This document shows positions 45,103 through 58,498 of a stretch of DNA of 64,000 nucleotides, one piece after another. Location: NCBI GenBank assembly GCA_002727315.1, contig PBWR01000003.1:1-64000 (forward strand), written 5' to 3'. The DNA is from Alphaproteobacteria bacterium (GTDB taxonomy: Bacteria > Pseudomonadota > Alphaproteobacteria > UBA6615). Every line of letters begins with the position of its first letter. Position 1 is the stretch's first letter. A model generated the notes under the pieces. The model was given only the letters and a program-made list of their open reading frames with translations. It did no database searches and was not told where the DNA came from. The translations under genes and the position numbers were made by a program.

Positions 45103-46068
45103 GTGCGCTTGAACATCGTTCCGGAGAACACCAACGTCAATTTCGTGGGCATGCGGAAGTTTGCCTATCCTCTGTCGATTGCCCTGATCATCTTTGCGGT
45201 CGGCAGTTTCCTGGTTCAGGGACTGAATTTCGGTATCGATTTTCGCGGCGGCATCCTGATCGAGATCAAGACCGAGGGGCCGGCCGATGTGGCGCAGCTG
45301 CGGAGCACCGTGGGCGGCCTCAACCTGGGCGAGGTCCAGGTTCAGGAGTTTGGGGCCCCCGACGACGTGCTGATCCGTGTGCAGCAACAGGACGGCGCGG
45401 AGAAGGAACAACTGGCCGCGATCGAGACCATCAAGGCGGCACTGGGCGACATTGTCACGGAGTATCGGCGGACCGAGTTTGTCGGCCCGACCGTTGGCGC
45501 GGAACTGATTCAATCGGCGATCTGGGCCGTCGTACTCGCGATAGGCGCGATCCTGATCTACATCTGGTTCCGCTTCGAATGGCAGTTCGGTGTCGGTGCG
45601 GTCATCGCGCTGACCCATGATGTCCTCACCACGATCGGTCTCTTCGCCATCACCCAGCTCGAATTCAACCTGGCGACCGTGGCGGCCATCCTCACGATCG
45701 CCGGTTATTCCATCAACGACACCGTGGTAATTTACGATCGGGTGCGCGAGGAGTTGCGACGCTACAAGAAGCTGGACATGCCCTCGCTGCTGAACCTGGC
45801 CGCGAACCGCACCCTGTCGCGAACCTTCATGACCAGTGTCACGACGTTGATCGCACTGATCGCCCTGGCCATCTTCGGCGGCACGATTATCCGCGACTTC
45901 TCGCTGGCGATGATCTGGGGCGTGATTATCGGCACCTATTCATCGATCTTTGTCGCTGTACCCATCCTGCTGGCACTCAAGCTCAGCCGCGAAAACCTGT
46001 CGGCTGGCCTGGAAGAGGGGTCCGAAGACGAGGGTGACGACACTACACCTGCGGACGAGAAGGGGTGA
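45103..46068 (+). CDS. secF: Protein translocase subunit SecF
   Basis: The partner of SecD, 321 residues. It starts with GTG at 45103, preceded by a GGGGGG site, giving RLNIVPENTNVNFVGMRKFA. It has GLNFGIDFRGGILIEIKTEG, VGPTVGAELIQSAIWAVVLA, WFRFEWQFGVGAVIALTHDV, TIAGYSINDTVVIYDRVREE and NRTLSRTFMTSVTTLIALIA. The acidic C-terminal tail ends at a TGA that overlaps the next GTG start. Confidence 0.96.
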   Translation: MRLNIVPENTNVNFVGMRKFAYPLSIALIIFAVGSFLVQGLNFGIDFRGGILIEIKTEGPADVAQLRSTVGGLNLGEVQVQEFGAPDDVLIRVQQQDGAEKEQLAAIETIKAALGDIVTEYRRTEFVGPTVGAELIQSAIWAVVLAIGAILIYIWFRFEWQFGVGAVIALTHDVLTTIGLFAITQLEFNLATVAAILTIAGYSINDTVVIYDRVREELRRYKKLDMPSLLNLAANRTLSRTFMTSVTTLIALIALAIFGGTIIRDFSLAMIWGVIIGTYSSIFVAVPILLALKLSRENLSAGLEEGSEDEGDDTTPADEKG

Positions 46069-46445
46069 ACGACACGCCCGGCGATCCCGCCGCCAGCTAT
46101 CAGGTGGTCGAGCGCTACGGCACGGGACGGTTCCAGATTTCCGGGCAGAGTTTCGAGAGTTCGGTTCTGGTGTTTCCCGAGCGGGTGCAGACCTGGCCCA
46201 TCATGACATTTGCCGAGCTAGACGAAGCCGCATTCGCGCCGGTCCTAGAGGCTGCCGACGAAATTGAGCTTCTGCTAATTGGTTGCGGCCCCCGCATGGA
46301 ACTGGTCTCCCAGGCGATGCGGGCACCGCTGCGCGCAGCCGGTATCGTGATCGAGCCCATGGATACCGGGGCCGCAGCCCGGACCTTCAATCTGTTGTTG
46401 TCCGAAGACCGACGCGTGGCGGCCGGGCTGATTGCACTTCCTTAA
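46065..46445 (+). CDS. Mth938-like domain protein (DUF498)
   Basis: A 126-residue Mth938/NDUFAF3-like protein: RFQISGQSFESSVLVFPERV, ELLLIGCGPRMELVSQAMRA, IVIEPMDTGAAARTFNLLLS and EDRRVAAGLIALP. In mitochondria the homologue NDUFAF3 helps assemble complex I; the bacterial role is unproven. A GTG overlaps the secF stop, a coupling common in alphaproteobacteria. An NDUFAF6-like gene lies nearby at 47239. Confidence 0.9.
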   Translation: MNDTPGDPAASYQVVERYGTGRFQISGQSFESSVLVFPERVQTWPIMTFAELDEAAFAPVLEAADEIELLLIGCGPRMELVSQAMRAPLRAAGIVIEPMDTGAAARTFNLLLSEDRRVAAGLIALP

Positions 46446-46466
46446 TCGTTAGGGCGCTCACGAACG

Positions 46467-46500
46467 AAAACGGGGCCCCGAAGGGCCCCGTAAACATTTT
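46467..46500. terminator. Hairpin terminator between convergent genes
   Basis: ACGGGGCCC and GGGCCCCGT make a 9-base GC stem with a short tetraloop region (CGAA). To the left is a GAAAA (TTTTC read leftward) and to the right TAAACATTTT, so it may stop transcription from both sides. Confidence 0.75.
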
Positions 46501-46513
46501 GCTGTCCGGTGGA

Positions 46514-47020
46514 TCAGAACGGAGGGTTCTGGGCCGCAATCATGCCGTAGAGCATGGGAATGGAAAGCAAGGTGTTGGTGCGCGAGAACAGCATCGCGGT
46601 GCGCGCAGATTTCGGCTTGCGGTCCGCATCGGCTTCTACGATGCCCAGTGCGATCTTCTGGTTTGGCCAGATCACGAACCAGACATTGAAGGCCATGATG
46701 AGGCCGAACCACATGGCAATGCCGAGCATGGCGCTGACGAAACTGCCATCCGACAGACCGATCGACAGTGCGCTGCCGAGCTGGCCCTGCATCCAGGCCA
46801 GGATAAGGCCGAACAGGACCGTCGAGGCCGCACCCCAGCGGAACCAGAACAGGACGGCCGGGGCAATGTGCTTGCCGATCGCCGGTTTCATTTCGTCGGG
46901 AATTTTCGGCATGGTCGGCACCTGCACGAAGTTCAGGTACCAGAGTAGACCAATCCACATGACGCCGCTGATGACATGCAATGTACGGACCAGGTGCAAA
47001 AGGAAAGGATCGAATTCCAT
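46514..47020 (-). CDS. PuuD-like (Urate_ox_N) membrane protein, no cytochrome domain
   Basis: A 168-residue protein with about four membrane spans. It starts MEFDPFLLHLVRTLHVISGV and continues MWIGLLWYLNFVQVPTMPKI, then HIAPAVLFWFRWGAASTVLF, AMWFGLIMAFNVWFVIWPNQ and SRTNTLLSIPMLYGMIAA. These fit the N-terminal membrane part of urate hydroxylase PuuD. Full PuuD has a C-terminal cytochrome c domain that is absent here, so urate oxidation is doubtful. The ATG at 47020 is chosen; an upstream in-frame ATG would extend into the small gene before it. It is paired with that small membrane gene. Confidence 0.72.
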   Translation of the reverse strand: MEFDPFLLHLVRTLHVISGVMWIGLLWYLNFVQVPTMPKIPDEMKPAIGKHIAPAVLFWFRWGAASTVLFGLILAWMQGQLGSALSIGLSDGSFVSAMLGIAMWFGLIMAFNVWFVIWPNQKIALGIVEADADRKPKSARTAMLFSRTNTLLSIPMLYGMIAAQNPPF

Positions 47021-47042
47021 GATGTTTTTCTCCCTCCGCCGC

Positions 47043-47138
47043 TTAGTTGCCGATGCCTTGCGCGACAATCACCATGATGACGGTCAGCACGACCCCCAGC
47101 ACGACAGTCGTCGGCAGTGATTCCAATGGGTTTTTCAT
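47043..47138 (-). CDS. 31-residue single-span membrane microprotein
   Basis: The frame from the ATG at 47138 encodes 31 residues: MKNPLESLPTTVV, then the hydrophobic LGVVLTVIMVIVAQGIGN. A strong AGAGGGGG ribosome site stands about 7 bases before the ATG. It lies 22 bases upstream of the PuuD-like gene in the same direction. The single hydrophobic helix with charged N-terminal residues suggests a small membrane subunit. No family recognised. Confidence 0.6.
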   Translation of the reverse strand: MKNPLESLPTTVVLGVVLTVIMVIVAQGIGN

Positions 47139-47238
47139 AGTATCCCCCTCTGCAAGAACCCGAATCGGACTATAGCAAATTCACCGCGTTGATCCTACGT
47201 GGACACGGAACGCCCGATGAGCGTGGGCAAAGGCACCG

Positions 47239-48081
47239 ATGAACCTGACCGAAAGCGAGCGTTATTGCTTTGCGCAAGTTCGGCGTCACGATCATGACCG
47301 TTACCTGACGGCCCTGTTCCTGGCGTCAGAAAGCCGTGCCGATGCCCTGGCACTGTACGCCTTCAACCAGGAGGTGGCACGAAGTCGCGAGATCGTCAGC
47401 GAACCCTTGCTGGGCCAGATCCGGTTGCAATGGTGGCGCGAGACGATCGAGGGCATCTATGCGAACACGCCGCGCGAACATCCGGTGGTCGAGGCGCTCG
47501 GTGTCGCGATCGCGCGTCACGATCTGCCCCATGCGGCATTCGACAGCTTGATCGACGCGCGCGAGGCCGACCTTGAAGACGGCCCGCGGGAAAGCCTGCA
47601 CGCGCTGGAAGTCTACGCCCGGGACACGTCGGGCGAATTGGCCGCACTCGTAATGCAAACCCTCGAGCCGGGAAATTCGCTCGCCAGTGACACGGCCCGG
47701 CGCGTGGGCACCGCCTGGGCGCTGGTCGGGCTGGCACGCTCCGTCGTATTTCACGCCCAGTCCCAGCGGCTCTATATCCCCGAGGCGTTGCTCAGCGAGT
47801 ACGAGATCGAACGACGGCGACTGTTCGATCTCAAGCCTTCGTCGGGGCTGAACCGCGCGATCAAACGCATGATCGATCTTGCGGCCAGTCACCTGGATAA
47901 CGCCCGTTCGGTTTCGGGAGAGATGTCGCGTGCGGCGCGCCGTGGCCTGCTGTTGGCGAGCCTTGCGGACCGGCACATCGCCGCCATTCGCAAGGTGGGG
48001 TACGATCCGTTTGCAATCCCGGCGGGTGACGTGGCGCCGGTGTTACGGCTGGCCTGGACCGCGTGGCGAGGGCGCTACTGA
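47239..48081 (+). CDS. Squalene/phytoene-synthase-fold protein, NDUFAF6-like
   Basis: A 280-residue all-helical protein of the phytoene synthase superfamily. It has ADALALYAFNQEVARSREIV and GQIRLQWWRETIEGIYANTP, the signature of the NDUFAF6 (complex I assembly) branch. The aspartate-rich DxxxD motifs needed for prenyl-diphosphate chemistry are missing: where a true synthase has a second Asp motif this reads LVGLARSVVFHAQSQRLYIP. It is therefore unlikely to make phytoene or squalene and more likely an assembly factor. No carotenoid genes are nearby. Confidence 0.82.
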   Translation: MNLTESERYCFAQVRRHDHDRYLTALFLASESRADALALYAFNQEVARSREIVSEPLLGQIRLQWWRETIEGIYANTPREHPVVEALGVAIARHDLPHAAFDSLIDAREADLEDGPRESLHALEVYARDTSGELAALVMQTLEPGNSLASDTARRVGTAWALVGLARSVVFHAQSQRLYIPEALLSEYEIERRRLFDLKPSSGLNRAIKRMIDLAASHLDNARSVSGEMSRAARRGLLLASLADRHIAAIRKVGYDPFAIPAGDVAPVLRLAWTAWRGRY

Positions 48082-48093
48082 CCGTCCGGCAGA

Positions 48094-48516
48094 CTAGTCG
48101 GTCGAAGGCCCCTTGAATTCGACGATATTGCCTTCGGGATCACGGATGTAGACGCTTGGGCCCGTCCCGTCGGCACCGTAGCGCGGGCCTTCCTCGACGA
48201 TTTCAAGCCCGTTTTCCACGATCCAGGCGTGCAGTGCGTCTTCGTCGAACGTCTCGATACGGATGGCGAAATGGTCGATGTTGCGGCCTTCCGCGCCGGG
48301 GGCGGCGCCTCCGCGCTGACCGAGGACGCCGTCCACGGCAATCAGGTCGATCAACTGGTCTCCGGCCCGCAGGTGATACAAGTCGAATTTCTTGTTATGG
48401 CGAACGAGCGTGCATCCGACCAGGTCACTGTAGAAATGCACCATTGCCTCGGCATCGGCACATCGGATGACCAGATGGTCGAGGCCGATCATGTTAATCG
48501 GGGCTTTCGTCGCCAT
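48094..48516 (-). CDS. VOC-family protein (glyoxalase/bleomycin-resistance fold)
   Basis: A 140-residue single-chain VOC protein with the paired modules GLDHLVIRCADAEAMVHFYS and NIDHFAIRIETFDEDALHAW, and the C-terminal SVYIRDPEGNIVEFKGP with the metal-ligand Glu. The first His (GLDH) and that Glu fit a metal site. The reaction is unknown; it resembles YaeR/VirC1-like small VOC proteins. It is convergent with the NDUFAF6-like gene. Confidence 0.87.
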   Translation of the reverse strand: MATKAPINMIGLDHLVIRCADAEAMVHFYSDLVGCTLVRHNKKFDLYHLRAGDQLIDLIAVDGVLGQRGGAAPGAEGRNIDHFAIRIETFDEDALHAWIVENGLEIVEEGPRYGADGTGPSVYIRDPEGNIVEFKGPSTD

Positions 48517-48589
48517 AGTTCGCTCCCGTTCCGTTGTCAGTTGTAGGCCGGGTCCGGCGGCCCCTTGAGCGTGAAGAGCGTATCTCCGT

Positions 48590-49219
48590 TCATTCGCTTC
48601 TCCTCCGGGCCCGGAGCCGGATCACCGCAGCCGGGCCGCCATGGCGTTCGCTGGCCGGCAGTTCCGTCTTCAGGGCCTCGATCTTCTCGAACTCGAGAAG
48701 ACCCTCGAAATCGTGCCGCAGCCGGTCTTCGGTGCACATCATGTCCCTGACCGGCGGTCCGCCCTTGCCATAATTCAGATGATCGGGCGTAAAGCCCTCC
48801 AGAAGCAAGAGCCCGCCGGGCTTGAGGGTTCGCGCGATGGCCCGGTGCACATCCGTGCGATCACCGGGATCGACATGCAGGAAGGCCAGGACGACTAGAT
48901 CGTATCTTGCTTGCGGCGCGGCCCAGTCGCGCAAATCGGCGACCACAGTGTCGATCTCGACGCCACGCGCATCGGCGAGTTTCTTCGCCTTTGTGACACC
49001 CACCGGTGACGCATCGATCGTGGTCACGTTCAGGCCGTGTTCGGCCAGCCAGACGCCGTTCCGGCCTTCGCCGTCGCCCGGCACCAGAGCCGTCATGTCC
49101 GGCCTCAGGAGATCGGCATTTGCCGCCATCCAGACATTGGGCTCGTGGCCGAACACATAATCATCGCCGTCATAGCGCTGGTCCCAGAACTCACCGGGCT
49201 GGCTGCGCGGCGATTTCAT
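48590..49219 (-). CDS. Class I SAM-dependent methyltransferase
   Basis: A 209-residue methyltransferase of the TehB/thiopurine-like group. It has FWDQRYDGDDYVFGHEPNVW at the start, the AdoMet loop ALVPGDGEGRNGVWLAEHGL, the acidic post-II residue in VTTIDASPVGV, VVADLRDW and YDLVVLAFLHV. The C-terminal part has LKPGGLLLLEGFTPDHLNYG. The ATG at 49219 follows a GTG directly. It starts 5 bases after trmFO ends. Substrate unknown. Confidence 0.85.
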   Translation of the reverse strand: MKSPRSQPGEFWDQRYDGDDYVFGHEPNVWMAANADLLRPDMTALVPGDGEGRNGVWLAEHGLNVTTIDASPVGVTKAKKLADARGVEIDTVVADLRDWAAPQARYDLVVLAFLHVDPGDRTDVHRAIARTLKPGGLLLLEGFTPDHLNYGKGGPPVRDMMCTEDRLRHDFEGLLEFEKIEALKTELPASERHGGPAAVIRLRARRRSE

Positions 49220-49223
49220 CACT

Positions 49224-50621
49224 CTACTCGGCCGCCATGGGCGTGTCGCTGTTCCACACCGCGATGTCCGACAGGGCGCGCCGGGACATCAGGCGGCGGC
49301 GCTCCTTCTTGCGTTCCTTCCGCTTGACGTCCGCCAGCGCACCGTCATCGAGCGGCGGGAACAGCCCGAAATTGACATTCATGGGCTGGAAGGTCTCATC
49401 GTCGGCACCGCCCGTGACATGGGACAGCAGGGCACCGTGAGCGGTCGTCACGGGGGGCAACACCAACTCTTCATTGAACCGCTCGGCCGCGGCGAACCGG
49501 CCGGCCAACAGGCCCATGGCGGCGCTTTCCACATATCCCTCGACCCCCGTGACCTGGCCGGCGAAGCGCAGGCGTGGCAGGGCCTTCAGGCGCAGGCTCG
49601 GATCAAGCAGGCGCGGTGAATTCATGAACGTGTTGCGATGAATGCCGCCGAGGCGGACGAACTGGGCGTTCTCTAGACCCGGGATCATGCGAAACACGGT
49701 TTCCTGGGCGCCATAGCGCAGCTTGGTCTGGAAGCCGACCATGTTGAACAGAGTGCCGAGCGCGTTGTCCTGGCGCAGCTGCACGACCGCGTGGGCCCGA
49801 GTGCCGGTGTGCGGGTCGGTCAGGCCGACAGGTTTCATGGGGCCGAAGCGCAACGTGTCACGGCCCCGGCTGGCCATCACCTCGATCGGCAGGCAACCTT
49901 CGAAATAGGGCGTGTCCTTTTCCCAGTCGTGAAAGTCGACCTTGTCACCTGCAATCAGGGCATCGATGAAGGCGTTGAAACCGTCTTCGTCGAGCGGGCA
50001 GTTGATGTAGTCCTTGCCGGTCCCGCCGGGACCGGGCTTGTCGTAACGCGACTGGAACCAGGCGACCGACATATCGATGCTGTCGCGGTGGACGATCGGT
50101 GCGATCGCATCGAAAAACGCCAGGTTTTCCTCGCCCGTCAAATCTATGATCGCCTGACTCAGCGCCGGCGAGGTGAGGGGGCCCGTGGCGACGATGACAT
50201 TGTCCCAATCCCCCGGTGGCAGCCCCGCCACTTCGCCGCGCTCAATTTCGATCAGTGGGTGACCGGCCAGATTCTCGCTGACCTGGGCGGCGAACCCGTC
50301 GCGATCTACCGCCAGCGCGCTGCCCGCTGGCACTCGGTTGGCATCCGCGGCGGCCATGATCAAGGAGCCCAGCAACCGCATCTCGGCATGCAGAATGCCG
50401 ACGGCATTGCCCTCTGCATCGTCCGAGCGGAAGGAGTTCGAGCACACGAGTTCCGCCAACCGGTCGGTCTGGTGTGCGTCGGTCGCACGGTCCGGGCGCA
50501 TCTCGTGGAGCAAAACGGGGACCCCGGCGCGCGCAAGCTGCCAGGCGGCTTCGCTGCCGGCGAGGCCGCCGCCGACCACGTGAACGGGGCTGAGTTTCGA
50601 ACGTTCCATGCCCCACGACAT
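49224..50621 (-). CDS. trmFO: Methylenetetrahydrofolate-tRNA-(uracil-5-)-methyltransferase TrmFO
   Basis: A folate- and FAD-dependent tRNA methyltransferase that makes m5U54 in the T-loop. The protein of about 465 residues has the FAD motif [20 protein letters not shown] and [20 protein letters not shown]. It also has [20 protein letters not shown] with the active Cys, [20 protein letters not shown] and [40 protein letters not shown] closes the core. The ATG at 50621 follows GGGGAT; a second ATG is 4 codons on. All signatures are typical of GidA-small proteins. Confidence 0.95.
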   Translation of the reverse strand: MSWGMERSKLSPVHVVGGGLAGSEAAWQLARAGVPVLLHEMRPDRATDAHQTDRLAELVCSNSFRSDDAEGNAVGILHAEMRLLGSLIMAAADANRVPAGSALAVDRDGFAAQVSENLAGHPLIEIERGEVAGLPPGDWDNVIVATGPLTSPALSQAIIDLTGEENLAFFDAIAPIVHRDSIDMSVAWFQSRYDKPGPGGTGKDYINCPLDEDGFNAFIDALIAGDKVDFHDWEKDTPYFEGCLPIEVMASRGRDTLRFGPMKPVGLTDPHTGTRAHAVVQLRQDNALGTLFNMVGFQTKLRYGAQETVFRMIPGLENAQFVRLGGIHRNTFMNSPRLLDPSLRLKALPRLRFAGQVTGVEGYVESAAMGLLAGRFAAAERFNEELVLPPVTTAHGALLSHVTGGADDETFQPMNVNFGLFPPLDDGALADVKRKERKKERRRLMSRRALSDIAVWNSDTPMAAE

Positions 50622-50673
50622 AGCGATCCCCGGTGTTGAAGGCAAACCTGCACGGCTTCGTGATTTGACGCCG

Positions 50674-51192
50674 ATGCGCACCCGCGACAGTTTCGAGCGG
50701 GCCGCGCGCAACGGCTTCAACATCATGATGAACCAGTATCCGATCTCGCCGGAAGACGCCCGCGAGCGGTTACAGTGGTATCTCGATACCTTGGCGGCCG
50801 AGGACCATCCGGAGGGCGGACACGAGGCGATGATGTTGGTGTTCCTGCATATCGCGGACAGCGAGGAGCAGGCGGTCGATGAAGCGCGCCGGGCGGTCTA
50901 GGAACACGCCAACCTGTTCCGCCTGCTGTTTTCTGGCGATCAGTGGAACGAGGATTATGTCGGCGACGAGAGTGTTTTCGAATTTCTCCCGCCCGACGGC
51001 GATATCGCGAAGATGTTCGGCGAACGCACTTGCATCGGCACCGCCGAGCAGGTCGTTGAGCGCATTTGGCGCTATCGCGACTGGGGCTTTACCGAAATGA
51101 GCTTCATCGTGCGCACGGGCGAACCCAGCCACGACATGGCATTGAACACCATGCAGCGCTTCAACGACGAGGTTCTGCCGGCATTCCGGTAG
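50674..51192 (+). pseudogene. Luciferase-like monooxygenase remnant with internal TAG
   Basis: The frame reads [51 protein letters not shown], then AV and an in-frame TAG (50899-50901), then EHANLFRLLFSGDQWNEDY, FGERTCIGTAEQVVERIWRY and the end EMSFIVRTGEPSHDMALNTM. These are the C-terminal half of LLM-class flavin-dependent monooxygenases (T-R-D-S-F-E-x-A-A-x-x-G start, IGT-x-E-x-V near the end). The N-terminal half, about 170 residues, is missing, and the TAG probably replaced a glutamine codon. Not functional. Confidence 0.75.
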
Positions 51193-51207
51193 ATCGGGGC
51201 TGGCGAC

Positions 51208-51484
51208 CTACATCCCCTCGACGAAGATCACCCGGTCGTTTGCCGCGTTCAGCCGTAGGGGAAGGACGCCGGCTACCATCTTGTAGGGCGCGAGTTGCGA
51301 GCGGAAAAAACGGTCCCCAGACGATCCGCCGGCACCGTCTGGAGAGCCCAGAGCAACATCCCCTGATTGTACTGATTGTACCTCCCGATACTCTGCTCGG
51401 CCGACGAAAACAGACCGCGAGCACACCCAGGAGCGGCAACAGGAAGATGGGGCGCCGGAGACGGCCAAGAATCCCGCCCCACAT
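51208..51484 (-). pseudogene. Possible broken small gene with pieces in three frames
   Basis: Leftward from an ATG at 51484 one frame opens MWGGILGRLRRPIFLLPLLG and VLAVCF, like a membrane anchor or signal peptide. A second frame then gives SIGRYNQYNQGMLLWALQTV and PADRLGTVF. After a run of six T a third frame gives APYKMVAGVLPLRLNAANDR and VIFVEGM, then a stop. Joined, they could be one protein of about 90 residues with two frameshifts. I do not recognise a family, and chance cannot be excluded. Confidence 0.25.
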
Positions 51485-51489
51485 TGTGA

Positions 51490-51774
51490 CTAAAGTCCCG
51501 GCACCAGCACCAGGCTGTCGTCGGCCGCGACCTGCCGCAGCGGAATGATCTCCTGATACTCTGGTGAGTCGTACCAGCTGCGCGCGGCCTTTTCGTCGGC
51601 AAACTCGAGGATCACCATGCGCTTCGGGCACCAGTCGCCTTCCAGGGACGCCGGCGAATTGTTGGCGATCGGCTTGCCGCCATGGGCTTTCAGGATGGCG
51701 CCGACACGCTCGGCATAGGCCTTGAAGGCCTCGGGGTCATGAACGTTAGCGTCAACGACGATGTATGCGGACAT
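51490..51774 (-). CDS. DUF1330 family protein
   Basis: A 94-residue dimeric alpha+beta-barrel protein: SAYIVVDANVHDPEAFKAYA, AILKAHGGKPIANNSPASLE, MVILEFADEKAARSWYDSPE and YQEIIPLRQVAADDSLVLVP. This is the DUF1330 pattern. The ATG at 51774 gives MSAYIVVD; the frame upstream is open but not family-like. Function unknown. Confidence 0.9.
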   Translation of the reverse strand: MSAYIVVDANVHDPEAFKAYAERVGAILKAHGGKPIANNSPASLEGDWCPKRMVILEFADEKAARSWYDSPEYQEIIPLRQVAADDSLVLVPGL

Positions 51775-51870
51775 GGTGCTCTCCGGGTTTGACGTGATTG
51801 TTGGGTTCAAGCTTAGACGCCGGATCATAATCCGACAAACGCCACGCAGACCGACAGTTGTGCCCGAATG

Positions 51871-54729
<2,859 letters not shown>

Positions 54730-55003
54730 CAGTGCCTTGCGGGCAAGGGTGGAAGGCGGTTTTGGTTCGCCCCGGGGTCGGATCCACGACCGTTTGCGAA
54801 TATGGCGGCAAGACCGTCAAAAGGCCAGTGGACAGCTACCGGTTGAAATGAGAACAAACCATGAATATCATGGGGATAACTCGGCGTCTAGGCGCTTGTG
54901 GGGCAACAGGCTGCATGCCAGTGTGAGCTTGGTTTTCCGCCTCGAGTCCCACCGTATGTCTCCGGGTGCATGAAGATCGGATTCGAAGCGAAGGAACATC
55001 CCT
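54730..55003. other. Divergent spacer uvrA-ssb
   Basis: This 274-base spacer must hold the promoters of uvrA (leftward) and ssb (rightward). Apart from a 15-base palindrome I see no gene. I found no alphaproteobacterial LexA box of the GAAC-N7-GTTC type. Confidence 0.5.
54859..54873. promoter_or_regulatory. 15-base palindrome in the uvrA-ssb spacer
   Basis: CCATGA-ATA-TCATGG is a perfect inverted repeat with 6-base arms and a 3-base centre. It stands about 130 bases from either gene start. Position and symmetry fit a dimeric regulator site, but no named motif matches. Confidence 0.35.
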
Positions 55004-55486
55004 ATGTCAGGCAGTGTCAACAAGGTCATGCTCGTCGGAAATCTGGGCCGCGACCCGGAAATCCGCTCCATGCAGTCGGGCGACAAGGTGTGCAACCTGT
55101 CGGTCGCCACGTCGGAACGCTGGAAAGACCGCAACAGCGGCGAAATGCAGGAGAAAACCGAATGGCACCGGGTGGTGATCTTTGACCAGAAACTGGTTGA
55201 TGTCGCCGAACGCTACCTGCAAAAGGGCGCCAAGGTGTTCCTGGAGGGCCAACTCCAGACCCGAAAATGGACCGATCAGTCCGGACAGGACAAGTACACC
55301 ACCGAGGTGGTCCTACAGCGTTTTCGCGGGGAAATGGTCATGCTCGACAGCCGTGGCGGCGGCCAGGGACAAGGCGGTGGATACGATTCCCAGTCCGACT
55401 ATGGCGGCGGTCAGCCGGCGATGGCAGCGGCCGGCGGAGGCGGCATGGGCGGCGGCGACGATCTGGACGACGAAATCCCGTTCTAA
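55004..55486 (+). CDS. ssb: Single-stranded DNA-binding protein
   Basis: Coats single-stranded DNA in replication and repair. The 160-residue protein has the OB fold: [80 protein letters not shown] and [21 protein letters not shown] Gly-rich linker follows, then the acidic protein-binding tip [14 protein letters not shown] before the ATG sets the start. Confidence 0.97.
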   Translation: MSGSVNKVMLVGNLGRDPEIRSMQSGDKVCNLSVATSERWKDRNSGEMQEKTEWHRVVIFDQKLVDVAERYLQKGAKVFLEGQLQTRKWTDQSGQDKYTTEVVLQRFRGEMVMLDSRGGGQGQGGGYDSQSDYGGGQPAMAAAGGGGMGGGDDLDDEIPF

Positions 55487-55490
55487 AACG

Positions 55491-55592
55491 CCCGAATCCG
55501 GCGCAAATCGACTCTTTTTTACAACCCCGCCATTCCTTGCCCGAATCCCCGGATTCGGGTAGGTTTTGACGATGAAAAAGCACCGGATTCGG
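55491..55592. repeat. Cluster of CCGGATTCGG repeats and palindrome between ssb and gyrA
   Basis: CCCGAATCCGG stands at 55491-55501 (5 bases after ssb), its exact reverse complement CCGGATTCGGG at 55549-55559, and CCGGATTCGG again at 55583-55592. The middle copy is itself the right half of the palindrome CCCGAATCC-CC-GGATTCGGG (55540-55559). A run TCTTTTTTAC lies at 55512-55521. Competing stems are possible, so it may act as ssb terminator, a gyrA leader structure or an operator. Confidence 0.6.
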
Positions 55593-55642
55593 CTCCCTCG
55601 ATTTTGCTTTAAGAACGCACTGTACAGCGTTGTTAATCCACA

Positions 55643-58484
<2,842 letters not shown>

Positions 58485-58498
<14 letters not shown>

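Noticed and set aside
48539-48594. An 18-codon leftward frame (MNGDTLFTLKGPPDPAYN) overlapping the end of the methyltransferase gene.
   Set aside because: It is too short to support, largely overlaps a real stop region, and has no further evidence.
21681-50901. In-frame TAG codons in the CMD-like gene (21681-21683) and the luciferase-like gene (50899-50901), both at positions where a glutamine is plausible, suggested that TAG might be read as an amino acid.
   Set aside because: TAG ends many intact genes here (GMC oxidoreductase, ilvD, tolC, secD, nlpD). Both genes with internal TAG have other severe damage as well. Ordinary nonsense mutation explains them.
54730-55003. An SOS (LexA) box for uvrA or ssb.
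   Set aside because: I searched the spacer by eye for GAAC-N7-GTTC and found none. Only an unrelated palindrome is present.
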